12,271 bases of DNA, taken from positions 1 through 12,271 of the forward strand of contig CAMNBS010000028.1 of the NCBI GenBank assembly GCA_946533175.1, read 5' to 3'. The DNA comes from an uncultured Clostridia bacterium. GTDB taxonomy: Bacteria > Bacillota_I > Bacilli_A > RF39 > UBA660. The position numbers and the translations under genes were made by a program. Positions 1-6,905 of this stretch are shown here, one piece after another; positions within the stretch are counted from its first letter, which is position 1; each line of letters begins with the position of its first letter. The notes beneath the pieces are model-generated. The model saw only the letters and a program-made list of their open reading frames with translations, did no database searches and was not told where the DNA came from.

Positions 1-917
1 CAGAATGGAATAGTTTATCAAGTGGTGGAATATCTTTTCAAGTAAAAGTAGAAGCCAATGAAGGTGTGTGGGTAGAAGAACCAATTACACCAATTTGTAA
101 GCGAGTAACAAATGTTGCATATTTACATACAGAAACTTGTAATCAAGGTAGTGGATATGGTTGTAATGCTGACGGATATACAGGGACTAATACGACAATT
201 ACATATGGAAATGCAGTAGAGCTAGGAACAAGCACATTAACACCAGGAGACGCGTTTGATTGCAAAGTTAGCAAAAATGGAGACTATACCGAAAGATTTT
301 ATTATGTGAGCCCATATTATGATACAGTTAATAAATTATTTGATAATACATATGCAACACTTATTTATTACAGTAATACTATAAATGGGCAAAATAGTTA
401 TAATGGTTCAGCATATGATTTGAGTGGTGAAAACTGGCATGGACCTGTAACGGCAATAACAAATCTGCCAACTACAAGTATGTGGGATAATATAGCGTTA
501 AAGAGCGAAACGAGAGCTGTTCTTGCAGAATTTGGAAATATCCATAATTCAAATTCCGCAAATGATGGAGAAAATGATTTACCATCATCATTTTCTTATA
601 CTGGATACGCGGCAAGATTACTTACAGCACAGGAATTAATGTATGGATGTGGACTAACGCAAATAGGAAGCTTTGAAGACGGAGAGTTAAGCGCTTGTAA
701 ATTTTTGTTTGAAGGAACACTTTACGCTAGTCCAGTTAATAGACCAACGTATGGTTCATGGCTTGAAACTTCAAATGCAAAAAAGGGATATAATGATTTT
801 AAATCAATCTTATATATTCAATCAGGCAATCGTAATGTTAATACCCAAAGAGCTGATAATATGGATAATGGTGTTCGCCCAACTATTGATGTTCCAATTA
901 ATAGAATTGTATATTAA
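1..917 (+). CDS. Secreted/surface protein, C-terminal part (5' end outside window)
   Basis: The reading frame is open from the first bases (first whole codon at 3), so this is the last 304 residues of a longer protein. The GTG at 66 is internal and has no ribosome binding site. The visible part is rich in Asn, Ser, Thr, Gly and Tyr and has a few Cys, as in extracellular proteins. Near the end comes ARLLTAQELMYGCG, then a SWLETSNAKK stretch, and the last residues are GVRPTIDVPINRIVY. That ending resembles the C-terminal C-type-lectin/FGE-like (DUF6273-like) modules that I associate with pilin-like or surface proteins in uncultured gut Bacillota; this is recollection of family style, not a search. 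No membrane anchor or sortase motif is visible at the C-terminus. Function is unknown. Base and codon use looks less AT-biased than the housekeeping genes downstream, which would fit an accessory gene. Confidence 0.7.
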   Translation, partial: EWNSLSSGGISFQVKVEANEGVWVEEPITPICKRVTNVAYLHTETCNQGSGYGCNADGYTGTNTTITYGNAVELGTSTLTPGDAFDCKVSKNGDYTERFYYVSPYYDTVNKLFDNTYATLIYYSNTINGQNSYNGSAYDLSGENWHGPVTAITNLPTTSMWDNIALKSETRAVLAEFGNIHNSNSANDGENDLPSSFSYTGYAARLLTAQELMYGCGLTQIGSFEDGELSACKFLFEGTLYASPVNRPTYGSWLETSNAKKGYNDFKSILYIQSGNRNVNTQRADNMDNGVRPTIDVPINRIVY

Positions 918-928
918 GTGATAATTTA

Positions 929-971
929 GAGCTGATATTAAGAGTAGAAAAACTTAGCTCCAGACTTTTTT
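929..971 (+). terminator. Possible weak terminator after the surface-protein gene
   Basis: GAGCTGA (929-935) can pair with TTAGCTC (954-960) with one G-U pair, across an 18-nt loop. Six T follow at 966-971, offset by 5 nt from the stem. The loop is long and the T-run displaced, so this is a weak candidate. Confidence 0.3.
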
Positions 972-992
972 AATTAAAACGTTGAAAAATAA

Positions 993-1123
993 AGAAAAAA
1001 CAATCAAAAGTACGTTCATAATGATAACTTTTAATTGAGTTTCGATTTATAGTGGAAGATGAAGATAAATTGATTTTGATTTTGGTAAACACTGGATCTC
1101 ATAGTGAAGTTTTAGATATGTAA
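993..1123 (+). pseudogene. Frameshifted C-terminal remnant of a YafQ/RelE-like mRNA interferase toxin
   Basis: Two adjacent frames together give a typical YafQ-family tail. Frame one (993-1031) reads NNQKYVHNDNF and then meets TAA. Frame two (1028-1120) reads LLIEFRFIVEDEDKL, then ILILVNTGSHSEVLDM, and stops at TAA 1121-1123. In RelE/YafQ toxins the last strands read roughly 'CHI..DWLLIYKI...L.L.L.RTGSHSDLF', and the His of that ending is catalytic; here it is His encoded at 1100-1102. The frame change lies at the AACTTTTAA stretch around 1026-1034 and fits loss of a single base. A TAA at 990-992 closes the upstream frame, and I see no N-terminal half and no antitoxin gene before it. Such toxins normally sit behind a RelB/DinJ-type antitoxin. 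I infer a dead gene left from a former type II toxin-antitoxin pair. Family assignment rests on about 45 residues. Confidence 0.55.
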
Positions 1124-1140
1124 AACTTCATTTTTCTTAG
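1105..1140 (+). terminator. Strong intrinsic terminator
   Basis: A perfect 10-bp stem, TGAAGTTTTA (1105-1114) with TAAAACTTCA (1121-1130), has a GATATG loop and runs into TTTTTCTT (1131-1138). The hairpin spans the last codons and stop of the YafQ-like remnant, so it probably was that gene's own terminator and still insulates dnaB from upstream transcription. Confidence 0.8.
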
Positions 1141-1191
1141 AAAGTAATAATGTGAGTACAGATGAACAAAACATTAATTAAAAAAGTTGTC

Positions 1192-1226
1192 AAAGAATAG
1201 ATTATTTCTATTCTTTTTGTTATAAT
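1192..1226 (+). promoter_or_regulatory. dnaB promoter (extended -10) overlapped by a terminator-like hairpin
   Basis: TGTTATAAT at 1218-1226 is a full extended -10 element. The hexamer 17 bp upstream (1198-1203, TAGATT) is a poor -35, and TTGTCA at 1187-1192 is too far away (28 bp). AAAGAATAG (1192-1200) pairs perfectly with CTATTCTTT (1208-1216) over a 7-nt loop and is followed by two more T. This AT-rich hairpin lies in the -35/spacer region and could be a second terminator for upstream readthrough. Confidence 0.5.
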
Positions 1227-1248
1227 TATCTTACAAGGTGGTGATAAA

Positions 1249-2520
1249 GTGCGAAGTATTCTTCCTGCTGATACTTATAAAGTATTTAATCGAGCTTTTA
1301 TTGAAAATCGTAAAAAGGATTTATTAGTATCACTTTATCAACCAATAATTGGGGTTACAGCTATTAATTTGTATTTAACTTTGTGTAATGATTTGCGTGA
1401 TAATGATGTTGAAAGTGATGTGTTAACACATCATCATTTGATGAGTTTAATGTTGGTTAATTTGGATACAATAGTTGATGCTCGAAAAAAATTGGAAGCG
1501 ATTGGATTATTAAAAACTTTTTATCGTGAAGATAAGATTAACAGCTATATTTATGTTTTATATTCACCATTATCAGCTAATGAATTTTTAAATCATCCTA
1601 TTTTAAATGTTGTTTTATATAATAATCTTGGTAAAATGGAGTATGAAAATATTGTTAATAAATATCGAACAAAGAAAGTTAATACAAAAGATTATCAAGA
1701 TATTACTACAAGCTTTGATAAAGTATTTACTAGTGTTAATGGTTATTCTTATAATAATGATGATGTTATTAAAGATAAAACTAGAAAGATTGAAATTAAT
1801 GGTAATATTGATATCAATTTAATTATTAGTGGTATTCCTAATAGAATGACTAGTTCTAAGTGTTTTAATAGTGAAACAGTGGAATTAATTATTGATTTAG
1901 CTTATCTTTATAAAATTGATAATTTAAATATGCAAGGGTTAGTTCGTAATGCTATTAATGAAAAAGGAATGATTGATGCTAATGAATTACGAGAATCTTG
2001 TCGGAACTTTTATCAATTTGAGAATAATGGAAAATTACCAACACTTATTTATAATAAACAACCAGAATATTTAAAAGAACCAGAAGGAAGTAGTTCAAAT
2101 ATTGCCAAAATGATTTATACCTTTGAAAATGTTAGTCCATATGAATTTTTAAAAAGTTTTTATAATAATGCTGAACCAACTAATCGGGATAAGAAAATTA
2201 TTGAAAGTTTGATGATTGATCAAAAATTATCTCCTGGAGTGGTAAATGTTTTAATTGATTATGTTTTAAAAATTAATAATAAGAAATTGAATAAAGAATT
2301 TATTGAAACTATTGCTGGACAATGGAAAAGATTAAATATTGAAACTGTTAAAGAAGCGATGGATATTGCTCGTCGAGAACATAAAAAGATTAAAAAGACT
2401 ATTCCCGTTAAAAAGGATGTTGTAAACAAACAAGAATTACCAGATTGGTTTGATAATACTTATGAAAAAGATAATGAAAAAATAGAAGAATTAGTAGAAA
2501 TATTAAAGGATTTTGATTAG
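1249..2520 (+). CDS. dnaB: Replication initiation/membrane attachment protein DnaB (DnaB/DnaD family)
   Basis: This is the firmicute helicase co-loader, not the DnaB helicase. With DnaD and DnaI it brings the replicative helicase to DnaA-opened oriC or to PriA-bound restart sites. The N-terminal winged-helix region carries the typical VSLYQPIIGVTAINLYLTL stretch (residues 27-45), close to 'QLYQPLIGPVAFSLYMTL' of Bacillus DnaB. Residues about 294-375 form the DnaD/DnaB C-terminal domain, with YEFLKSFYNNAEPT at 298-311 and the hallmark FIETIAGQWKRLNI at 351-364. Length is 423 residues against about 470 in Bacillus. The start is GTG at 1249, preceded by AAGGTGG (1235-1241) with a 7-nt spacer. 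It heads an operon; ruvA follows 8 nt after the stop. The usual neighbour dnaI is not here. Confidence 0.92.
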   Translation: MRSILPADTYKVFNRAFIENRKKDLLVSLYQPIIGVTAINLYLTLCNDLRDNDVESDVLTHHHLMSLMLVNLDTIVDARKKLEAIGLLKTFYREDKINSYIYVLYSPLSANEFLNHPILNVVLYNNLGKMEYENIVNKYRTKKVNTKDYQDITTSFDKVFTSVNGYSYNNDDVIKDKTRKIEINGNIDINLIISGIPNRMTSSKCFNSETVELIIDLAYLYKIDNLNMQGLVRNAINEKGMIDANELRESCRNFYQFENNGKLPTLIYNKQPEYLKEPEGSSSNIAKMIYTFENVSPYEFLKSFYNNAEPTNRDKKIIESLMIDQKLSPGVVNVLIDYVLKINNKKLNKEFIETIAGQWKRLNIETVKEAMDIARREHKKIKKTIPVKKDVVNKQELPDWFDNTYEKDNEKIEELVEILKDFD

Positions 2521-2528
2521 GAGGATAT

Positions 2529-3086
2529 ATGTATAATTATATAAAAGGAACAATTAGTGATATTAATAGTACAAGTATTATTTTAGATAATAATGGAATA
2601 GGATATGAAATATATACACCAAATCCTTATTCATTTGAAAGTAATCATGAATATACGGTATATGTTTATCAGTATATTAGAGAAGATGAAGAAAGCTTAT
2701 ATGGTTTTAAAACGAAGGAAGAGAAGGAATTGTTTTTAAAACTGATTAATGTTAAGGGATTAGGTCCTAAGATGGCTCTTCCAATAATCGCTATGGGAAG
2801 TATGAATGGGATAGCAGATGCTATTAATCGAGAGAATATTTTATATTTAAAGAAATTCCCTAAAATTGGAGATAAATTAGCGCGACAAATGATTTTGGAT
2901 TTAAAAGGTAAATTAATTGTTGATCAAAGTATTCAAATTGTCGATACAACTGATGAATTACATGATGCTTTAGCGGGATTAGGTTATAAAGATAAAGATA
3001 TTAAAAGTATTCTTCCAAAAGTTAATCGTGAGTTAAAGGTTGAAGAACAAATTAAGGAAGCTTTACGACTTTTAGTAGGTAAGTAA
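2529..3086 (+). CDS. ruvA: Holliday junction branch migration complex subunit RuvA
   Basis: RuvA binds the four-way Holliday junction as a tetramer and loads the RuvB hexameric motors that drive branch migration during recombinational repair. Domain I, an OB-fold, covers residues 1-62 (MYNYIKGTISDI start; LYGFKTKEEKELF at 57-69). Domain II has two helix-hairpin-helix motifs: VKGLGPKMA (75-83) and FPKIGDKLARQM (110-121), the latter followed by ILDLKGKL. Domain III (about 142-185, with LHDALAGLGYKDKDI) is the RuvB-contacting flap. The length of 185 residues is slightly short against about 200. AGGAGG (2519-2524) overlaps the dnaB stop and sits 4 nt before the ATG, so translation is probably coupled to dnaB. 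The gene directly downstream is a VOC-fold protein, with ruvB after it. Confidence 0.97.
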   Translation: MYNYIKGTISDINSTSIILDNNGIGYEIYTPNPYSFESNHEYTVYVYQYIREDEESLYGFKTKEEKELFLKLINVKGLGPKMALPIIAMGSMNGIADAINRENILYLKKFPKIGDKLARQMILDLKGKLIVDQSIQIVDTTDELHDALAGLGYKDKDIKSILPKVNRELKVEEQIKEALRLLVGK

Positions 3087-3087
3087 A

Positions 3088-3477
3088 ATGAAATTTAATA
3101 GTCTTATACCAGAACTAAGTGTTTCAAATATTAATAAGAGTAAAGATTTTTATTTAAAGCTTGGCTTTAGAGTTAAATATGAAAGAAAAAAAGATAAATT
3201 TTGTTTTTTAGAACTAGAAGATAATCAAATTATGATTGAAGAAAATAATAATCATTGGAATACAGGAAATTTAGAGTATCCATATGGTCGTGGTATTAAT
3301 TTATCAATGAGTGTATCAAATGTTGATGAAATGTATCGTATAATAAAAGAAAACAATATTCCCATATTTCTTGAACTTACAACTCATGAATATGAAGTTA
3401 TGGGAAAAATTTATTATGATAAAGAATTTTTAATACAGGATTTGGATGGATATTTATTGAGATTTAATAATAAATAA
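3088..3477 (+). CDS. VOC/glyoxalase-bleomycin resistance superfamily protein
   Basis: A 129-residue protein with two beta-alpha-beta-beta-beta VOC modules. The first begins IPELSVSNINKSKDFYLKLGF (residues 7-27). The second begins RGINLSMSVSNVDEMYRIIKENNIPIF (68-94). It ends FLIQDLDGYLLRFN, the usual closing strand of bleomycin-resistance-type members ('FLVQDPDGYLLRF'). Members of this branch often dimerise and bind or sequester hydrophobic ligands; others are metal enzymes. I cannot name the substrate or define a metal site here. The gene starts 1 nt after the ruvA stop, with only a weak AGGTAAG upstream inside ruvA, and ends 13 nt before ruvB. It is therefore embedded in the ruvAB operon, which is unusual. 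It may simply ride on the operon, or protect DNA from a damaging compound; the latter is speculation. Confidence 0.85.
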   Translation: MKFNSLIPELSVSNINKSKDFYLKLGFRVKYERKKDKFCFLELEDNQIMIEENNNHWNTGNLEYPYGRGINLSMSVSNVDEMYRIIKENNIPIFLELTTHEYEVMGKIYYDKEFLIQDLDGYLLRFNNK

Positions 3478-3490
3478 AAGGAGGTTAATA

Positions 3491-4495
3491 ATGGAAGAAG
3501 ATATCTTAGATAGTAATTTACAAAAAGAAGATTTAACCGATCTTAATATTAGGCCGGAAAGTTTAGATGAATATATTGGACAGAGTGAAGTTAAAGAGAA
3601 TATTAAAGTTTTTATTGAAGCAGCGAAAATGCGAAATGAACCACTGGATCATGTTTTATTATATGGTCCACCTGGATTAGGGAAAACCACTTTAGCTAAT
3701 ATTATTGCTAACGAACTGGGAACAAAGCTTAAAACTGCTTCTGGACCAGCGATTGAAAAGTCTGGTGATTTAGCAGCCATATTATCAACTTTAGAACCTG
3801 GTGATGTATTATTTATTGATGAAATACATCGTATGCCACGATTTATTGAGGAAATACTTTATCCAGCAATGGAAGATTTCACTTTGGATATTGTGGTTGG
3901 TAATGATACCAATACACGAAGTATTAAAATTGATTTGCCACCATTTACTTTAGTTGGGGCAACAACCCGTGCGGGAGATTTAACGAGTCCATTACGTGAT
4001 CGTTTTGGTATTACCTGTAAACTTAAATATTACGATGAGGATGAATTACAATTAATTATTGAAAGAACTAGTCGAGTTTTAGAGATGCCAATTAGTCATA
4101 GTGCTAGTTTATCTTTAGCTAGACGTAGTAGGGGAACTCCAAGAATTGCCAATCGATTATTTAAAAGAGTTCGTGATTTTGCTCTTGTAGAAGGTTTAAG
4201 TGAGATTAATGATGACATAACTGATAAAGCATTAGATCGCTTGAAAGTTGATAAAATAGGACTTGATGAAACTGATCATCAATTTCTTCGCGCGATTATT
4301 GAAAAGTTTAATGGTGGACCGGTTGGTATTGAGACTATTGCTTCAAGTATTGGAGAAGAAATATCAACAATTGAAGATGTATATGAACCATATCTTTTAC
4401 AAAATGGTTTTATTAAAAGAACTGCAAGAGGTCGAGTTGTAACTCCTAAAGCTTATGAGCATTTAGGAATTGAATATCAAAATCGTTTATTTTGA
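3491..4495 (+). CDS. ruvB: Holliday junction branch migration helicase RuvB
   Basis: RuvB is the AAA+ hexameric motor that pumps DNA through RuvA-bound Holliday junctions. Residues 20-50 carry the family start (RPESLDEYIGQSEVKENI, then AAKMRNEPLDHVLLYGPPG). Walker A is GPPGLGKT (59-66), Walker B FIDEIHRM (108-115), sensor 1 GATTR (156-160), the Arg finger lies in PLRDRFG (167-173), and sensor 2 is in RGTPRIANRLFKRVRDF (214-230). The C-terminal winged helix includes GGPVGIETIASSIGEE (275-290) and RGRVVTPKAYEHL (313-325). At 334 residues it is full length. AAGGAGG (3478-3484) lies 6 nt before the ATG, one of the best ribosome binding sites in the window. It ends with TGA, which shows the standard code. 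It probably closes the dnaB operon. Confidence 0.98.
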   Translation: MEEDILDSNLQKEDLTDLNIRPESLDEYIGQSEVKENIKVFIEAAKMRNEPLDHVLLYGPPGLGKTTLANIIANELGTKLKTASGPAIEKSGDLAAILSTLEPGDVLFIDEIHRMPRFIEEILYPAMEDFTLDIVVGNDTNTRSIKIDLPPFTLVGATTRAGDLTSPLRDRFGITCKLKYYDEDELQLIIERTSRVLEMPISHSASLSLARRSRGTPRIANRLFKRVRDFALVEGLSEINDDITDKALDRLKVDKIGLDETDHQFLRAIIEKFNGGPVGIETIASSIGEEISTIEDVYEPYLLQNGFIKRTARGRVVTPKAYEHLGIEYQNRLF

Positions 4496-4514
4496 AAAAA
4501 CTTTTCTTTTTTTT
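4494..4514 (+). terminator. Possible short terminator at the end of ruvB
   Basis: GAAAA (4494-4498) can pair with TTTTC (4502-4506) over a 3-nt loop, followed by eight T (4507-4514). It begins within the ruvB stop codon and lies just before the queA -10 box. The stem is short and almost all A-T, so it is weak. Confidence 0.3.
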
Positions 4515-4523
4515 AAAATAATG

Positions 4524-4547
4524 TATAATAATATTAAGTTGTGGAGG
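4524..4547 (+). promoter_or_regulatory. queA -10 element and ribosome binding site
   Basis: TATAAT at 4524-4529 lies about 15 nt before a GGAGG (4543-4547) that is 7 nt ahead of the queA ATG. No convincing -35: the hexamer 17 bp upstream is in a T-rich run (4501-4506). This suggests queA starts a transcription unit separate from ruvB, with a very short leader. Confidence 0.5.
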
Positions 4548-4554
4548 TTATAAT

Positions 4555-5580
4555 ATGAGTACAGATGATTTTGATTATGAATTACCTAAAGAATTAATTG
4601 CCCAAACACCTCTTACAAAAAGAGATGCTGCTAAACTTTTAGTTTTAGATAAAAAAACTGGGGAAGTAGAACATAAATCCTTTTTGGATGTTATTGATTA
4701 TTTAAATAGTGGTGATGCTTTAGTTATTAATGATACTAAAGTAATTCCAGCTCGAATTATTGGTGTTAAAGAGGATACCGGTGCTGTTATTGAACTATTA
4801 CTTTTAAAAAATATTAAAGATAATAATTGGGAATGTCTTGCTAAACCACAAAAAAGACTTAAAGAAGGAACAATTGTATCTTTTGGAGAAGGATTATTAA
4901 AGGCCAGAGTTATTACTGTTAAAGATGAAGGTCTTACTGAAGTTGAACTTTTGTATGATGGAATATTAATGGAAATATTGGAACATCTTGGTACAATGCC
5001 ACTTCCTCCTTATATTCATGAAAAATTAAAAAATCAAGACATGTATCAAACGGTTTATGCTAAAGATTATGGTTCTAGTGCTGCTCCAACAGCTGGGCTT
5101 CATTTTACCAAAGAATTATTACAAAAAATAGAAGATAAAGGTATTAGAATTGTGCATGTAACACTACATGTTGGATTAGGAACTTTTCGTCCTGTAATGG
5201 TTAGTGATGTATCTAAACATCAAATGCATAGTGAGCATTTTATTGTTACAAAGGATGCCTGTGATACCTTAAATGAAGTTCGCCGAAATGGTGGCAAAAT
5301 TTATGCTGTTGGGACAACTAGTGTTAGAACTTTGGAAACAATCTTAGAAAAAAATGATTTATTTGTTCCAATGGAAGGAGATACGAGTATTTTTATTTAT
5401 CCAGGATTTTCTTTTAAAGCGATTGATGGATTAATAACTAATTTTCATCTTCCTAAAAGTACTTTGGTTATGCTAGTATCTGCTTTAGCTGGTAAAGATA
5501 ATATTTTAAAAGCATATAAAATTGCTATTGAAAATAATTATCGTTTTTTCTCTTTTGGTGATGCAATGTTAATTAAATAA
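4555..5580 (+). CDS. queA: S-adenosylmethionine:tRNA ribosyltransferase-isomerase QueA
   Basis: QueA transfers and isomerises the ribosyl part of S-adenosylmethionine onto 7-aminomethyl-7-deazaguanine at position 34 of tRNAs with GUN anticodons, giving epoxyqueuosine. Family stretches are all present: FDYELPKELIAQTPL (6-20), GDALVINDTKVIPARI (53-68), GTMPLPPYIHEKL (146-158), DYGSSAAPTAGLHFT (171-185), HVTLHVGLGTFRPV (201-214) and GLITNFHLPKSTLVMLVSA (292-310). At 341 residues it is full length. The usual partner tgt (tRNA-guanine transglycosylase) is not adjacent in this window, although ruvAB-queA-tgt is a common order in related bacteria. The start is fixed by GGAGG 7 nt upstream. Confidence 0.97.
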   Translation: MSTDDFDYELPKELIAQTPLTKRDAAKLLVLDKKTGEVEHKSFLDVIDYLNSGDALVINDTKVIPARIIGVKEDTGAVIELLLLKNIKDNNWECLAKPQKRLKEGTIVSFGEGLLKARVITVKDEGLTEVELLYDGILMEILEHLGTMPLPPYIHEKLKNQDMYQTVYAKDYGSSAAPTAGLHFTKELLQKIEDKGIRIVHVTLHVGLGTFRPVMVSDVSKHQMHSEHFIVTKDACDTLNEVRRNGGKIYAVGTTSVRTLETILEKNDLFVPMEGDTSIFIYPGFSFKAIDGLITNFHLPKSTLVMLVSALAGKDNILKAYKIAIENNYRFFSFGDAMLIK

Positions 5581-5606
5581 AAAATATTTCTATTCTTTTA
5601 AAAAAA

Positions 5607-5628
5607 TGGTATAATAATAATTGAGGAG
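5607..5628 (+). promoter_or_regulatory. Extended -10 promoter and RBS before the AI-2E transporter gene
   Basis: TGGTATAAT at 5607-5615 is an extended -10. The hexamer 17 bp upstream (5587-5592, TTTCTA) matches the -35 consensus only partly. GAGGAG (5623-5628) sits 5 nt before the ATG. No G+C-bearing terminator hairpin is visible between queA and this promoter. Confidence 0.55.
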
Positions 5629-5633
5629 TAAAT

Positions 5634-6800
5634 ATGGATGATAAAAAAAATAAAATAGATTATAAAAACTTAAATGCCTTAATTCAAACCGCTCGAGTTA
5701 TTCTTAAAATATTATTAATTTTATCAATATGTGGTATTGTTGTTTTTGGATTTGTCTTTTTAGAAAAAACGCAAATTCTTAATATTTTAGGTACAGTTCT
5801 TAGTATTTGCATGCCATTATTTCTTGGACTTGGTATTGCATGGCTTTTTGAACCAATGATAAGAGGTTTAGAAAAAAATAATATTAAAAGAAGATTAGCA
5901 ACGGCACTAGTATATATTGCTTTTATCTTAGTTTTAATTCTTTTGATTGTTTTAGTTGTTCCAGAGTTTATTTCGCAAGTAAAAGATCTTATTGGTCAAG
6001 TTCCCGTTTTCTTAATTAAGATAAAAGATTTTATTACGAATATATTTAGTAAATTTAAAGATAGCGAAATTGATCTTAATACAATTCAGAATAATATTAT
6101 TACTCAGATAGAATCTTTTGGTAATAATATAACTTCTAATTCTTTATCAGGTATAATTAATACCATAACTAAAATATTATCAAGTGGAGCAGGTGTAGCT
6201 TTAGGAATTCTTATTGGTTTTTATTTCTCCCTTGATTTTGATAAAATAACAAATCGTCTTAAAAGTTGGATTCCTGTAAAATATAAAAGTGAAGCATCTC
6301 GCGTTCTTAATGAATTAAATGCTATGGCTCGTGGTTATGTGAGTGGAACTTTGTTTACCTCTCTTTTAGTAGCTTTCTTTACCTTTGTAGGTTTAATACT
6401 TAGTGGTATTAATAGTCCGCTTTTATTTGCTATTTTCTGTGGTATAACGAATATTATTCCTTATTTTGGACCATATATTGGTGGTATTCCTACTATTATT
6501 GTAGCTTTTTCCATTAGTCCTATGTGTGGAATTATTGCTTTAATTACAATTATTATTGTTCAATTTATGGAGGGTAATATTATTAATCCAATTGTTGTTG
6601 GTAAAGCTACTGATATTCACCCAATTACGATTGTTATTAGTTTATTAGTTTTTCAGCATTATTTTGGTATAGTTGGTATGATTATTGCTACACCAGTTGT
6701 TGGTGCAATTAAAATTTTATTTAATTTTTATAATGAAAAATATGGTCTTATTGAGAGAATAAAGCCAATAAGTGAAAAAAGTAAAAATGAAGAAAATTAG
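5634..6800 (+). CDS. AI-2E family integral membrane transporter/permease
   Basis: A 388-residue polytopic membrane protein of the AI-2E (PF01594, YtvI/PerM/TqsA-like) family. Hydrophobic segments are visible at about 21-41, 51-72, 90-110, 185-200, 235-258, 262-278, 284-309 and 331-363. The central extramembrane part (112-180) is amphipathic. Family motifs are the GISVA-like IPYFGPYIGGIP (275-286) and FMEGNIINPIVVGKATDIHP (311-330), followed by HYFGIVGMIIATPVVGAIKIL. Members include autoinducer-2 exporter TqsA, cation/proton antiporters and the sporulation protein YtvI; substrates cannot be told from sequence alone. In view of the sporulation genes that follow, a YtvI-like role is possible but unproven. 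A terminator overlapping the stop separates it from spoIVB. Confidence 0.88.
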   Translation: MDDKKNKIDYKNLNALIQTARVILKILLILSICGIVVFGFVFLEKTQILNILGTVLSICMPLFLGLGIAWLFEPMIRGLEKNNIKRRLATALVYIAFILVLILLIVLVVPEFISQVKDLIGQVPVFLIKIKDFITNIFSKFKDSEIDLNTIQNNIITQIESFGNNITSNSLSGIINTITKILSSGAGVALGILIGFYFSLDFDKITNRLKSWIPVKYKSEASRVLNELNAMARGYVSGTLFTSLLVAFFTFVGLILSGINSPLLFAIFCGITNIIPYFGPYIGGIPTIIVAFSISPMCGIIALITIIIVQFMEGNIINPIVVGKATDIHPITIVISLLVFQHYFGIVGMIIATPVVGAIKILFNFYNEKYGLIERIKPISEKSKNEEN

Positions 6801-6819
6801 AGTAAAATCTAATTTTTTT
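6793..6819 (+). terminator. Intrinsic terminator overlapping the transporter stop codon
   Basis: AAAATTAGA (6793-6801) pairs perfectly with TCTAATTTT (6808-6816) across a GTAAAA loop, with a T-run at 6813-6819. The left arm contains the TAG stop of the AI-2E gene. Confidence 0.75.
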
Positions 6820-6905
6820 GTTAAAAATTAACATTTATTTTGAAGTATGAAAATAAATTATTCACTAATAATAATAGTGTAGTTGATTTTAAATGGAGTG
6901 ATAGT

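Noticed and set aside
6841..6868. Sigma-F/G promoter before spoIVB (TGAAGTA ... TCACTAA)
   Set aside because: Only partial matches and a spacer of 14 bp; in AT-rich DNA this is not convincing.
6840..6905. Longer SpoIVB from TTG 6840
   Set aside because: Adds 22 residues before the signal peptide and has no ribosome binding site; ATG 6906 has GGAG 8 nt upstream.
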